Under the pieces are notes generated by a model, which was not told the DNA's origin, made no database searches, and worked only from the letters and a program-made list of their open reading frames with translations. A stretch of DNA of 13,622 nucleotides, taken from the NCBI GenBank assembly GCA_017455945.1, contig JAFTLM010000279.1, forward strand, positions 1 through 13,622, given 5' to 3'. Positions 1 through 5,924 of the stretch are shown here, one piece after another. Origin of the DNA: Clostridia bacterium. Its GTDB lineage: Bacteria; Bacillota; Clostridia; Oscillospirales; CAG-272. The first letter of the stretch is position 1. The number at the start of each line of letters is the position of its first letter. The position numbers were made by a program, and so were the translations under genes.

Positions 1-1178
1 AGGGCTATTTTGGTTGCGGCGTTTGTGTCGGCTTTAAACACGTCGTAAAGGGCGGTAACTGCAAGCGACGTGTTGAGGTCGTTTGCAAGTGCCTCGTCAA
101 ATTTTGCTCTGCACTCGTCAAATTTTGCACCGTCAATCTCGCCGTCGCTCTCTTTGAGAAGTGCCGCCACACGCGTCACCAGCTTTTTGTACGCGGTAGC
201 CGCGTTGTCAAGGTTCTCCCAGGAGAACACCAGATTTTTGCGGTAGTGTGACTGGAGGCAGAAGAAGCGGTACGCCATGGGGTCGTAGCCCTTTTCTTCA
301 AGCAGGGAAACGGTAAGGAACTCGCCCTTGGACTTGCTCATTTTTCCGCTGTTGGTGTTAAGGTGGTGAACGTGGAACCAGTAGTTGCACCACTTGTGAC
401 CGATGAACGCCTCGCTCTGGGCAATCTCGTTGGTGTGGTGGGGGAAGGCGTTGTCGATACCGCCACAGTGAATGTCAAGATACTCGCCGCAGTGCTTGAG
501 GGATATTCCCGAGCACTCGATGTGCCAGCCTGGGTAGCCCACGCCCCAGGGGCTGTCCCATTTAAGCTCCTGGTCGTCGAACTTGGACTTGGTGAACCAA
601 AGCACGAAGTCCGCCTTGTTCCTCTTGTTTCCGTCCTCCTCAACGCCCTCGCGGACGCCTACCTCAAGGTCTTCCTCCTCAAAGTTGTTGAAAACGTAGT
701 ACTCTTTAAGCTTTGCAGTGTCAAAATAGATGTTTCCGCCCGCCTCGTAGGCGTAGCCCTTCTCGATAAGCCCCTCTACAAGCTTGATAAATTCGGGAAT
801 GCAGCCGGTCGCGGGCTCAACCACGTCGGGCGTCTTGATGTTGAGCTTCTTGCAGTCGGCAAAGAAGGCGTCCGTATAATACTGCGCGATCTCCATCACG
901 GTCTTTTTCTCGCGCTTCGCGCCCTTGAGCATCTTATCCTCACCCGTGTCGCCGTCGCTGGACAGATGCCCAACGTCGGTGATATTCATCACGCGCTTCA
1001 CCTCATAGCCGCTATAACGCAGATAGCGGTCAAGGATATCCTCCATGATATAGGTGCGCAGGTTGCCGATGTGCGCGAAGTGGTACACGGTAGGTCCGCA
1101 GGTGTACATCTTTATCTTGCCCGCCTCGTTGGGGATGAGTTCTTCTTTTGTTCTTGTTGCCGAATTGTAAATTTGCAT
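1..1178 (-). CDS. cysS: Cysteinyl-tRNA synthetase, C-terminus cut by window edge
   Basis: Cytoplasmic class I aminoacyl-tRNA synthetase that charges tRNA-Cys with cysteine using ATP. About 392 N-terminal residues are visible; family members are usually around 460-480, so the C-terminal anticodon-binding part is missing. Seen directly: the N-terminal CGPTVY motif (Cys27, expected zinc ligand) and the class I signature HIGN at residues 36-39. A GWHIECS motif carries further expected zinc ligands, and the KMSKSK catalytic loop lies at about residues 279-284. The start at 1178 is supported by an AGAAAGGA ribosome binding site about 8 bases upstream. It lies 133 bp downstream of cysE on the same strand, the common Firmicutes cysE-cysS order. 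No strong separate promoter is visible, so it is probably cotranscribed under the T-box upstream of cysE. The gap holds a dispersed repeat that includes this gene's ribosome binding site. Family assignment is secure. Confidence 0.97.
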   Translation of the reverse strand, partial: MQIYNSATRTKEELIPNEAGKIKMYTCGPTVYHFAHIGNLRTYIMEDILDRYLRYSGYEVKRVMNITDVGHLSSDGDTGEDKMLKGAKREKKTVMEIAQYYTDAFFADCKKLNIKTPDVVEPATGCIPEFIKLVEGLIEKGYAYEAGGNIYFDTAKLKEYYVFNNFEEEDLEVGVREGVEEDGNKRNKADFVLWFTKSKFDDQELKWDSPWGVGYPGWHIECSGISLKHCGEYLDIHCGGIDNAFPHHTNEIAQSEAFIGHKWCNYWFHVHHLNTNSGKMSKSKGEFLTVSLLEEKGYDPMAYRFFCLQSHYRKNLVFSWENLDNAATAYKKLVTRVAALLKESDGEIDGAKFDECRAKFDEALANDLNTSLAVTALYDVFKADTNAATKIA

Positions 1179-1186
1179 GATTATAT

Positions 1187-1262
1187 TTCCTTTCTTAGGG
1201 AGGCGGGGAACGGGTCGCTTTTTGAAAAAAGCTCCGCAAAAACTTTTCTTAAAAATTTTTTT
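1187..1262. repeat. Dispersed intergenic repeat, copy A (cysE-cysS gap)
   Basis: AT-rich element with a small hairpin, GCTTTTT-GA-AAAAAGC at 1217-1232, followed on the plus strand by a CAAAAACTTTT tract. The core CTTTTTGAAAAAAG and the CAAAAACTTT tail recur at 4403-4436. On the opposite strand its TTTTGCGGAGC, AAAAAGCGACC, GTTC and CTAAGAAAGGAAA blocks recur in the same order before lysA (4516-4573). The last block contains the cysS ribosome binding site. This looks like a small genome-wide repeat family. Whether it acts as an mRNA processing site, weak terminator or inert repeat cannot be told from here. Confidence 0.7.
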
Positions 1263-1311
1263 GTTGATTGCCTCTTACCTTTGTTTGCGTGTAAAATTAT
1301 TGTTTAAATTA

Positions 1312-2079
1312 TTATCCCTTTATTTCTTTCTCAAGCATCGCAATCCTGTGCTCTAACTTGCAAAGCTCCTGGGAAACGGGGTCGGGAATGTGTATCTGGT
1401 CCATGTTGTCGGTCTTTACACCCTTGCGGCGAACCACACGGGCGGGGATTCCCACAGCCGTGCTGTCGGGCGGAATTTCTTCAAGCACTACGGCGTTTGA
1501 GGCTATCTTTGAGTTGTCGCCAATCTTGAAGGGACCGAGCACCTTTGCTCCCGAGCCCACCATTACGTTGTTTCCAAGCGTCGGGTGACGCTTGCCCACG
1601 TCCTTACCCGTACCTCCAAGAGTTACTCCCTGGTAAAGGGTGCAGTTGTCGCCGATTTCGGCGGTCTCGCCGATAACGACTCCCGTGCCGTGGTCTATAA
1701 ACAGCCCTTTTCCGATGGTCGCACCGGGGTGAATTTCAATGCCCGTGAAAAATTTTGCCAGTTGGCTGACGAGCCTTGCCGAAAAGTAATGCTTTCCTAT
1801 ATACAGCTTGTGCGAAACTCTGTAGGCGAAAATGGCGTGAACTCCCGAGTAGAGCAAAAGAATTTCCACGCCGTTCTTTGCGGCGGGGTCGCGTTGCTTT
1901 ACAGCCTCCACGTCGTTCTTTATCTCTTCCTTTATCGCCTTGACGGTCTTTGCCAGTACCACAGCCGCATTTTCCGCAAGCTTTGCACCTTTTTTGCCAA
2001 GCTTAACGGCATTCTGAGCAGCCTTTTTTACTAAATCCATCGCTTTGTCTTTAAATTCAACTTCAAAATCAAAATCCAT
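1312..2079 (-). CDS. cysE: Serine O-acetyltransferase with N-terminal extension
   Basis: Transfers acetyl from acetyl-CoA to L-serine to give O-acetylserine, the first step of cysteine synthesis. The protein has 255 residues. The SAT helical domain is recognisable from about residue 52 (DVEAVKQRDPAAKNG, then EILLLYSGVHAIFAYRVSH). The left-handed beta-helix of hexapeptide repeats covers about 113-215, with EIHPGATIG, IDHGTGVVIGETA (catalytic-type His130) and a GVTLGGTGK loop. A short coiled-coil-like tail ends the protein. Residues 1-50 are an extra Ala/Lys-rich amphipathic stretch that minimal bacterial SATs lack. The start at 2079 is well supported: GGAGG lies 6 bases upstream, directly after the T-box terminator. 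Met14 is a less likely alternative start because it lacks such a site. The gene is first in a T-box-controlled operon with cysS. Confidence 0.95.
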   Translation of the reverse strand: MDFDFEVEFKDKAMDLVKKAAQNAVKLGKKGAKLAENAAVVLAKTVKAIKEEIKNDVEAVKQRDPAAKNGVEILLLYSGVHAIFAYRVSHKLYIGKHYFSARLVSQLAKFFTGIEIHPGATIGKGLFIDHGTGVVIGETAEIGDNCTLYQGVTLGGTGKDVGKRHPTLGNNVMVGSGAKVLGPFKIGDNSKIASNAVVLEEIPPDSTAVGIPARVVRRKGVKTDNMDQIHIPDPVSQELCKLEHRIAMLEKEIKG

Positions 2080-2097
2080 AAACTACCTCCCAAAAGA

Positions 2098-2137
2098 GAA
2101 ATAAAATAAACGCCTCCGTGCACAAACACAGAGGCGT
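2098..2137 (-). terminator. T-box regulated intrinsic terminator
   Basis: On the minus strand ACGCCTCTGTG (2137-2127) pairs with CACGGAGGCGT (2120-2110) over 11 bp including one G-U pair, with a 6-base loop. A T-rich run follows at 2110-2098. The 5' arm shares bases with the antiterminator, as expected for a T-box switch. Confidence 0.9.
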
Positions 2138-2354
2138 CTTAACGCGGTCCCACTCTGATTCAAGGGCAAAAGCCCTCCTCATATCGCCGTAACGAGGCAC
2201 ACGTCGGGGCTACGCACTAAAAAGCTTCACCGCCGAGTCTCACGGACGCACACAGCGGCGGCGTATACGGCTCTCTCACCAAGCAAGCCGCTCTCTTGAT
2301 ATGCCTTTTCCGCTTTCTTTCCGATCACAGACGTAATATATTTTATGTGTCTTT
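2098..2354 (-). promoter_or_regulatory. T-box leader, cysteine-type (specifier TGC), upstream of cysE
   Basis: tRNA-sensing leader RNA read on the minus strand. The T-box core AGAGTGGGACCGCG is at 2156-2143. An antiterminator can be drawn: CAGAG (2157-2153) pairs with CTCTG (2133-2129) and GCG (2145-2143) pairs with CGC (2136-2134), with the T-box bulge between. These pairings exclude the downstream terminator. Stem III is probably AGGGC-TTTT-GCCCT (2176-2163). The base of stem I is GTCT/AGAC then CGGA/TCCG; the triplet TGC (2250-2248) followed by a purine sits just inside this helix, where the specifier codon belongs. TGC is Cys, matching the cysE-cysS genes. Expected action: uncharged tRNA-Cys stabilises the antiterminator and allows read-through. 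The class is certain; the specifier placement is my manual folding. Confidence 0.93.
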
Positions 2355-2360
2355 CAACAT

Positions 2361-2389
2361 ATTATACACCATTTTTCGCCGTTTGTAAA
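2361..2389 (-). promoter_or_regulatory. Sigma-A promoter of the cysE-cysS operon
   Basis: On the minus strand -35 TTTACA (2389-2384), a 17-bp spacer and -10 TATAAT (2366-2361). Transcription would start near 2354, just before stem I of the T-box. The interval between this promoter and the divergent dapA promoter (2390-2450) shows nothing else I recognise. Confidence 0.85.
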
Positions 2390-2450
2390 GGGGATTTTCA
2401 AATTTTTTGCTTTACCCTGCAAACTAAGGGGCATAATTTCGCAAAAACTA

Positions 2451-2479
2451 TTGACAAAAGCGGGCTGTTGTGATAAAAT
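2451..2479 (+). promoter_or_regulatory. Sigma-A promoter of the dapA operon
   Basis: -35 TTGACA (2451-2456), a 17-bp spacer and -10 TAAAAT (2474-2479). The start would be near 2486, about 25 bases before the lysine riboswitch aptamer. The stretch CTATTGACAAA around this -35 recurs at 2499-2509, but the second copy has no matching -10. Confidence 0.85.
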
Positions 2480-2504
2480 CAATGTGTAAATCGAATATCT
2501 ATTG

Positions 2505-2735
2505 ACAAAGATTGATAGAGGTGCGTTTGGCAATCAGTAACTCCCGTTTGTGGCGGCACGGCTTGGGGGCGAAAGGTGCGGACGCCGAGGTTTCGGGGCT
2601 TGTGCACCCCCCGATTCCGGTTGCGTTTAATAAGATGGGCGTGACTGTCGTCGTTTGGCGGAGTGCTATCCTGTCTTGATTTTTCGCTTTTTTTGGCGTA
2701 CATAGGCAGAGTGACCCGTCGGCGGTCACTTTTTC
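2505..2735 (+). promoter_or_regulatory. Lysine riboswitch (L box) upstream of dapA
   Basis: The aptamer shows conserved L-box blocks in order: GATAGAGGTGCG at 2514-2525, AGTAA at 2536-2540, GGGGGCGAAAGGTGCGGACG then CCGAGG near 2575-2590, the GACTGTC block (2643-2649), and closing GGAGTGCTATC (2660-2670). P1 forms from GATAG (2514-2518) and CTATC (2666-2670). It binds L-lysine; binding should favour the terminator at 2710-2734 and reduce dapA-dapB(-lysA) transcription. I also see a candidate antiterminator: GTGACTGTCG (2641-2650) can pair over 10 bp, with two G-U pairs, with CGGCGGTCAC (2720-2729), the 3' half of the terminator. The riboswitch class is well supported by motifs and by its downstream genes; the antiterminator is my inference. 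Confidence 0.93.
2710..2735 (+). terminator. Riboswitch-controlled intrinsic terminator
   Basis: AGTGACC (2710-2716), a 7-base loop and GGTCACT (2724-2730) form a 7-bp stem followed by TTTT and a T-rich stretch. It ends about 20 bases before the dapA start codon, as expected for the expression platform of the lysine riboswitch. Confidence 0.88.
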
Positions 2736-2755
2736 TTTGTCGGAAAGGAAACATA

Positions 2756-3646
2756 ATGAAGAAAAAAACTGTATTTACCGGTGCGGCTACCGCCCTCATC
2801 ACGCCTTTTGACGCTAACGGCGTAAATTACGAAAAGCTCGGAACTCTTATCGACTGGCAGATAGACAGCGGAATTGACGCTCTCGTTGTCTGCGGAACTA
2901 CGGGCGAGGCTTCCACTATGACCGACGACGAGCACAGAATGGTCATCGACTACTCTGTAAAGCGCGCGGCGGGCAGAGTTCCTGTTATTGCGGGCGCGGG
3001 AAGTAACGATACCGCTTACGCTCTTGACCTTGTAAGATGTGCAGAGCAGTCGGGTGCCGACGCCATGCTTGTGGTTACTCCTTACTACAACAAGTGCACA
3101 CAAAAGGGTCTTATCCAGATGTTTACACAGATTGCCGACGCCAGCAGTAAGCCTATTATTCTCTACAACGTGCCCTCAAGAACAGGCGTAAGCTTCAACC
3201 CCGATACGTACGCAATTCTTGCCGAGCACGAGAATATCGTGGGCATCAAGGAAGCGGGCGGAAATATCTCCCACGTGGTTGAGACTATGGCGAGAGTGGG
3301 CGACAAGATTGACCTTTACTCGGGTAACGACGACCAGATAGTTCCCATTCTTTCTATGGGCGGAAAGGGCGTTATTTCGGTGCTTTCCAACCTGCTTCCC
3401 GGCGAGACCTCGGAGATGTGCAAGGCGTTCTTCCGCGGCGACGTCAAGAAGGCGGCAGAGATGCAGTGCCACTATTTTGACCTTATTAACGCACTCTTCT
3501 CGGAAGTCAACCCCATTCCCGTAAAGGCGGCTATGCACGCTATGGGCTTCTGCGAGGACTACCTCAGACTTCCTCTTACACAGATGGAGGACGGACACAG
3601 AAAGGTGCTTCTTGACCTTATGCGCAAGGAAGGACTTATAAAATGA
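2756..3646 (+). CDS. dapA: 4-hydroxy-tetrahydrodipicolinate synthase
   Basis: Condenses pyruvate with aspartate semialdehyde, the first committed step of the diaminopimelate/lysine pathway. The TIM-barrel protein has 296 residues, the normal length. Seen: CGTTGE with Thr48-Thr49, VTPYYNK with Tyr111, ILYNVPSRTG with Tyr137 and Arg142, and VGIKEAGGN with the Schiff-base Lys165. These match the E. coli residues Thr44/45, Tyr107, Tyr133, Arg138 and Lys161. By manual alignment the E. coli lysine-inhibition residues His53 and Glu84 are Asp57 and Tyr88 here, so feedback inhibition may be weak or absent. The start at 2756 follows an AAAGGA site. The frame stays open upstream to 2663, but that extension would run through the riboswitch terminator and is rejected. 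The stop overlaps dapB as ATGA, implying translational coupling. Confidence 0.97.
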   Translation: MKKKTVFTGAATALITPFDANGVNYEKLGTLIDWQIDSGIDALVVCGTTGEASTMTDDEHRMVIDYSVKRAAGRVPVIAGAGSNDTAYALDLVRCAEQSGADAMLVVTPYYNKCTQKGLIQMFTQIADASSKPIILYNVPSRTGVSFNPDTYAILAEHENIVGIKEAGGNISHVVETMARVGDKIDLYSGNDDQIVPILSMGGKGVISVLSNLLPGETSEMCKAFFRGDVKKAAEMQCHYFDLINALFSEVNPIPVKAAMHAMGFCEDYLRLPLTQMEDGHRKVLLDLMRKEGLIK

Positions 3647-4377
3647 GAGTTGTAATCAACGGCTCGCAGGGAGTTATGGGGCAGAACCTTCTTGCACTCT
3701 GCGAAAAAGGAATGAGAGGGGCGGAGATTGCCGCTCTTGTAGACCGCGTGAGCGGTGAGGGCGTCTTTGCCGATATATTTGATTTTGAGGGAGAAGCCGA
3801 CGTTGTAATCGACTTTTCTCACCATACCTGTGCCCCTGCTTTGGCGAAATACGCCGCCGAGAAGGGAATTGCCCTTGTGATGGCAACCACGGGACACGAC
3901 GACGGCGAGCTTGCCGCTATTTACGAGGCGGCAAAGAAGGTACCTGTGTTTATGTCTGCAAATATGTCGCTTGGAGTTGCGCTCCTTGCCGAGCTTGCGG
4001 CAAAGACGGCGGCAATTTTTCCCGACGCGGATATTGAGATAATTGAAAAACACCACAACAGAAAGCTTGACGCGCCCAGCGGAACGGCACTTATGATTGC
4101 CCGCTCGATTGAGAACGCACGCGGCGAAACAAAGTTTGTCTATGGCAGACAGGGTCAGCAGAAGCGTGAAGCGGGCGAGGTGGGAATCCACGCGGTGCGC
4201 GCGGGCAACATCGTGGGTGAGCACGAGGTTATAGTGGCGACCGATACGCAGGTAATAACTCTTAAGCACGAGGCACAGAGCAGAGCGCTGTTTGCCGAGG
4301 GAGCTCTCGCCGCTGCGGAATTTATTTGCGGTAAGAAACCCGGACTCTATACTATGAAGGATATCGCAGGAGCGTAA
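3643..4377 (+). CDS. dapB: 4-hydroxy-tetrahydrodipicolinate reductase
   Basis: Reduces hydroxy-tetrahydrodipicolinate to tetrahydrodipicolinate with NAD(P)H, the step after DapA. The protein has 244 residues, typical of Firmicutes DapB. The N-terminal Rossmann fold begins with VINGSQGVMG (GxxGxMG at 7-13), and the cofactor loop MATTG lies at 80-84. The substrate signature EKHHNRKLDAPSGTA (135-149) holds the catalytic His137 and Lys141. The start overlaps the dapA stop by 4 bases (ATGA), so the two are cotranslated. The downstream gap to lysA is 202 bp and contains repeat copies B and C. The missing middle-pathway steps (for example dapL or dapD/E/F types) are not in the window. Confidence 0.96.
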   Translation: MRVVINGSQGVMGQNLLALCEKGMRGAEIAALVDRVSGEGVFADIFDFEGEADVVIDFSHHTCAPALAKYAAEKGIALVMATTGHDDGELAAIYEAAKKVPVFMSANMSLGVALLAELAAKTAAIFPDADIEIIEKHHNRKLDAPSGTALMIARSIENARGETKFVYGRQGQQKREAGEVGIHAVRAGNIVGEHEVIVATDTQVITLKHEAQSRALFAEGALAAAEFICGKKPGLYTMKDIAGA

Positions 4378-4379
4378 GA

Positions 4380-4450
4380 GAACGCGGAGAATGGGGAAAC
4401 GTGCGACTTTTTGAAAAAAGTCGCCCAAAAACTTTCCTGATAGGAAATTT
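4380..4450. repeat. Dispersed intergenic repeat, copy B (after dapB)
   Basis: It begins a few bases after the dapB stop. A 22-base hairpin, GCGACTTTTT-GA-AAAAAGTCGC (4403-4424), is followed by CAAAAACTTTC. The core CTTTTTGAAAAAAG and the tail match copy A (1217-1246); the bases that differ in the hairpin arms are partly compensated, which suggests the folded RNA or cruciform matters. It could slow or end transcription between dapB and lysA, though no clean T-run follows on the plus strand. Confidence 0.7.
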
Positions 4451-4461
4451 AATTGGTGTTT

Positions 4462-4497
4462 ATTAAGTGCCACGGGTCACAAATAAAAGGACTTAAT
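4462..4497. repeat. Inverted repeat between the two dispersed-repeat copies
   Basis: ATTAAGT (4462-4468) and ACTTAAT (4491-4497) form 7-bp arms with a 22-base loop. The feature lies between copies B and C in the dapB-lysA gap. No function can be assigned, and chance is possible given the AT-rich arms. Confidence 0.35.
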
Positions 4498-4499
4498 CA

Positions 4500-4573
4500 T
4501 AAAAACTTTCAATCAGAAGAGCTTTTGCGGAGCGTATGGATTTGAAAAAGCGACCGTTCTCTAAGAAAGGAAA
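4500..4573. repeat. Dispersed intergenic repeat, copy C (before lysA)
   Basis: In the opposite orientation to copy B. It contains TTTTGCGGAGC (4514-4524), AAAAAGCGACC and GTTC (about 4545-4559) and CTAAGAAAGGAAA (4561-4573). These match, in order, the sequence directly before the cysS start on the minus strand. The last block is the lysA ribosome binding site, so the repeat carries translation-initiation sequence. A 10-base piece AAAAACTTTC at its left edge also repeats the tail of copy B. Confidence 0.65.
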
Positions 4574-4579
4574 AGAACT

Positions 4580-5875
4580 ATGCTACACGATAATTTGTCC
4601 ATAAACAAAGAAGGGCACTTGTGTTTTGCGGGACTTGACACCGTGCTTCTGGCAAAGAAGTACGGCACGCCTTTGTTCCTCATTGACGAGGACAGAGTCA
4701 GAAAGAATGCAAGAACCTACATAAACGCTATGCGTAAGTATTTCGGCGGCGATTCGGGACCTCTGCTTGCCAGCAAGGCGCTTTGTTTCTCCGAAATGTA
4801 TCGTATTGCGGCTTCGGAGGGTATGAGAACCGATATAGTTTCACCCGGCGAGCTTTATATAGCCCACAAATCAGGCTTCCCTATGGGCAGAGCCTTTTTC
4901 CACGGCAATAACAAGACCGACGAGGATATAGCCTACGCCATCGAGTGCGGAATAGGCTATTTTGTCGCCGACAACCGCGAGGAGCTTGAGGAGATAAACC
5001 GAGTGGCGGCGAAAAAGGGAATTAAGCAGAAGATTATTCTTCGCCTCAGCCCCGGAATTGACCCCCATACTCACGCAAAAATTTCCACCGGTAAGGTTGA
5101 CTCCAAGTTCGGCAGTGCCATAGAGACGGGTCAGGCTGACGAGATGGTGCAGCTTTCGCTTTCGCTTGAAAACATCGCCCTTGACGGATTCCATTGCCAC
5201 ATCGGCTCACAGATATTCGAGTGCGAGCCATTCTGCGATGCGGCTGACATTATGCTTTCTTATGTCGCTCACGTCAAGGAGAGCTTTGGCTTTGAGGCTA
5301 AAACGCTCAACCTCGGCGGCGGCTTCGGCGTAAGATACGTGGAGGAGGACCCCTACATCGACTATGCCGAAAACATCAAAAAGATTGCCTCCCACGTGAA
5401 CGCAAAATGCGAGGCGTTGAAGATAAACAAGCCCACGGTGCTTATGGAGCCGGGCAGAAGCATTGTTGCCGACGCGGGTATGACGCTCTACACGGTGGGA
5501 ACGGTCAAGACCATAACCGGTTACAAGACCTACGTTTCGATTGACGGCGGAATGACCGACAACCCCCGATACGCGCTCTACCAGTCAAAATACACCTTTG
5601 AGATTGCCAACAAGGCAAGTGAGGAAAAGGTGCTTGACTGCACCGTTGCGGGCAGATGCTGTGAAAGCGGCGACCTGCTTGGTGAGGACGTTAAGCTCCA
5701 GAATGCCGAGCGAGGAGATATTCTTGCCACCCTGGTGACGGGAGCGTATAACTATTCGATGTCGTCAAATTACAATAAAATACCCCGTCCGCCCGTGGTA
5801 ATGATAAGCGGCGGCGTGGACAGAGTTGCCGTAAGACGCGAGACTTACGCCGATTTGGCAAGGCTGGACGTGTGA
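4580..5875 (+). CDS. lysA: Diaminopimelate decarboxylase
   Basis: PLP enzyme that converts meso-diaminopimelate to L-lysine, the last step of the pathway. The protein has 431 residues, normal for the family. The order is a fold-type III alanine-racemase-like barrel, then a C-terminal beta domain. Seen: the PLP lysine in LASKALCF (Lys66), GFHCHIGSQ (His207), the phosphate-binding LNLGGGFGV (246-250), EPGRSIVADAG (290-300), the active-site CCESGD (Cys361) and GAYNYSMSSNYN near the end. The start at 4580 has an AAGAAAGGA site about 8 bases upstream that lies inside a dispersed repeat. No strong promoter is visible in the 202-bp gap, so it is probably the third gene of the lysine-riboswitch operon. 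A strong terminator follows the stop. Confidence 0.97.
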   Translation: MLHDNLSINKEGHLCFAGLDTVLLAKKYGTPLFLIDEDRVRKNARTYINAMRKYFGGDSGPLLASKALCFSEMYRIAASEGMRTDIVSPGELYIAHKSGFPMGRAFFHGNNKTDEDIAYAIECGIGYFVADNREELEEINRVAAKKGIKQKIILRLSPGIDPHTHAKISTGKVDSKFGSAIETGQADEMVQLSLSLENIALDGFHCHIGSQIFECEPFCDAADIMLSYVAHVKESFGFEAKTLNLGGGFGVRYVEEDPYIDYAENIKKIASHVNAKCEALKINKPTVLMEPGRSIVADAGMTLYTVGTVKTITGYKTYVSIDGGMTDNPRYALYQSKYTFEIANKASEEKVLDCTVAGRCCESGDLLGEDVKLQNAERGDILATLVTGAYNYSMSSNYNKIPRPPVVMISGGVDRVAVRRETYADLARLDV

Positions 5876-5880
5876 CAAAC

Positions 5881-5917
5881 AAAAGGGCTGATTCGTTAAA
5901 ATCAGCCCTTCTGTTTT
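5881..5917. terminator. Two-way intrinsic terminator between lysA and the oxidoreductase gene
   Basis: AAGGGCTGATT (5883-5893), a 6-base loop and AATCAGCCCTT (5900-5910) form a perfect 11-bp stem. On the plus strand CTGTTTT follows; on the minus strand TTGTTTG follows. It ends lysA and, from the other side, the convergent gene ending at 5925. Confidence 0.88.
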
Positions 5918-5924
5918 ATGTATT

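Noticed and set aside
363..1307. Plus-strand open frame of 314 codons opposite cysS
   Set aside because: The opposite strand encodes an unambiguous cysteinyl-tRNA synthetase with HIGN and KMSKS motifs; the plus frame has no recognisable domain and no good ribosome site.
2499..2510. A second CTATTGACAAAG, identical in its first 11 bases to the dapA -35 region, as a second promoter
   Set aside because: No -10-like hexamer lies 16-18 bp downstream (around 2525 the sequence is aptamer), so it is treated as leader sequence.
2663..2755. N-terminal extension of dapA by 31 codons
   Set aside because: It would translate the riboswitch P1 3' strand and terminator; the ATG at 2756 has a ribosome site and gives the normal family length.
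4403..4424. The T5-GA-A5 hairpin after dapB as an intrinsic terminator
   Set aside because: No T-run follows the stem on the plus strand, and lysA downstream lacks its own visible promoter, so full termination is unlikely.
4380..4573. A transposon-like (MITE) insertion formed by repeat copies B and C as terminal inverted repeats
   Set aside because: The inverted similarity is partial, no target-site duplication is visible, and copy A is a single unit; a dispersed repeat family is the more careful call.
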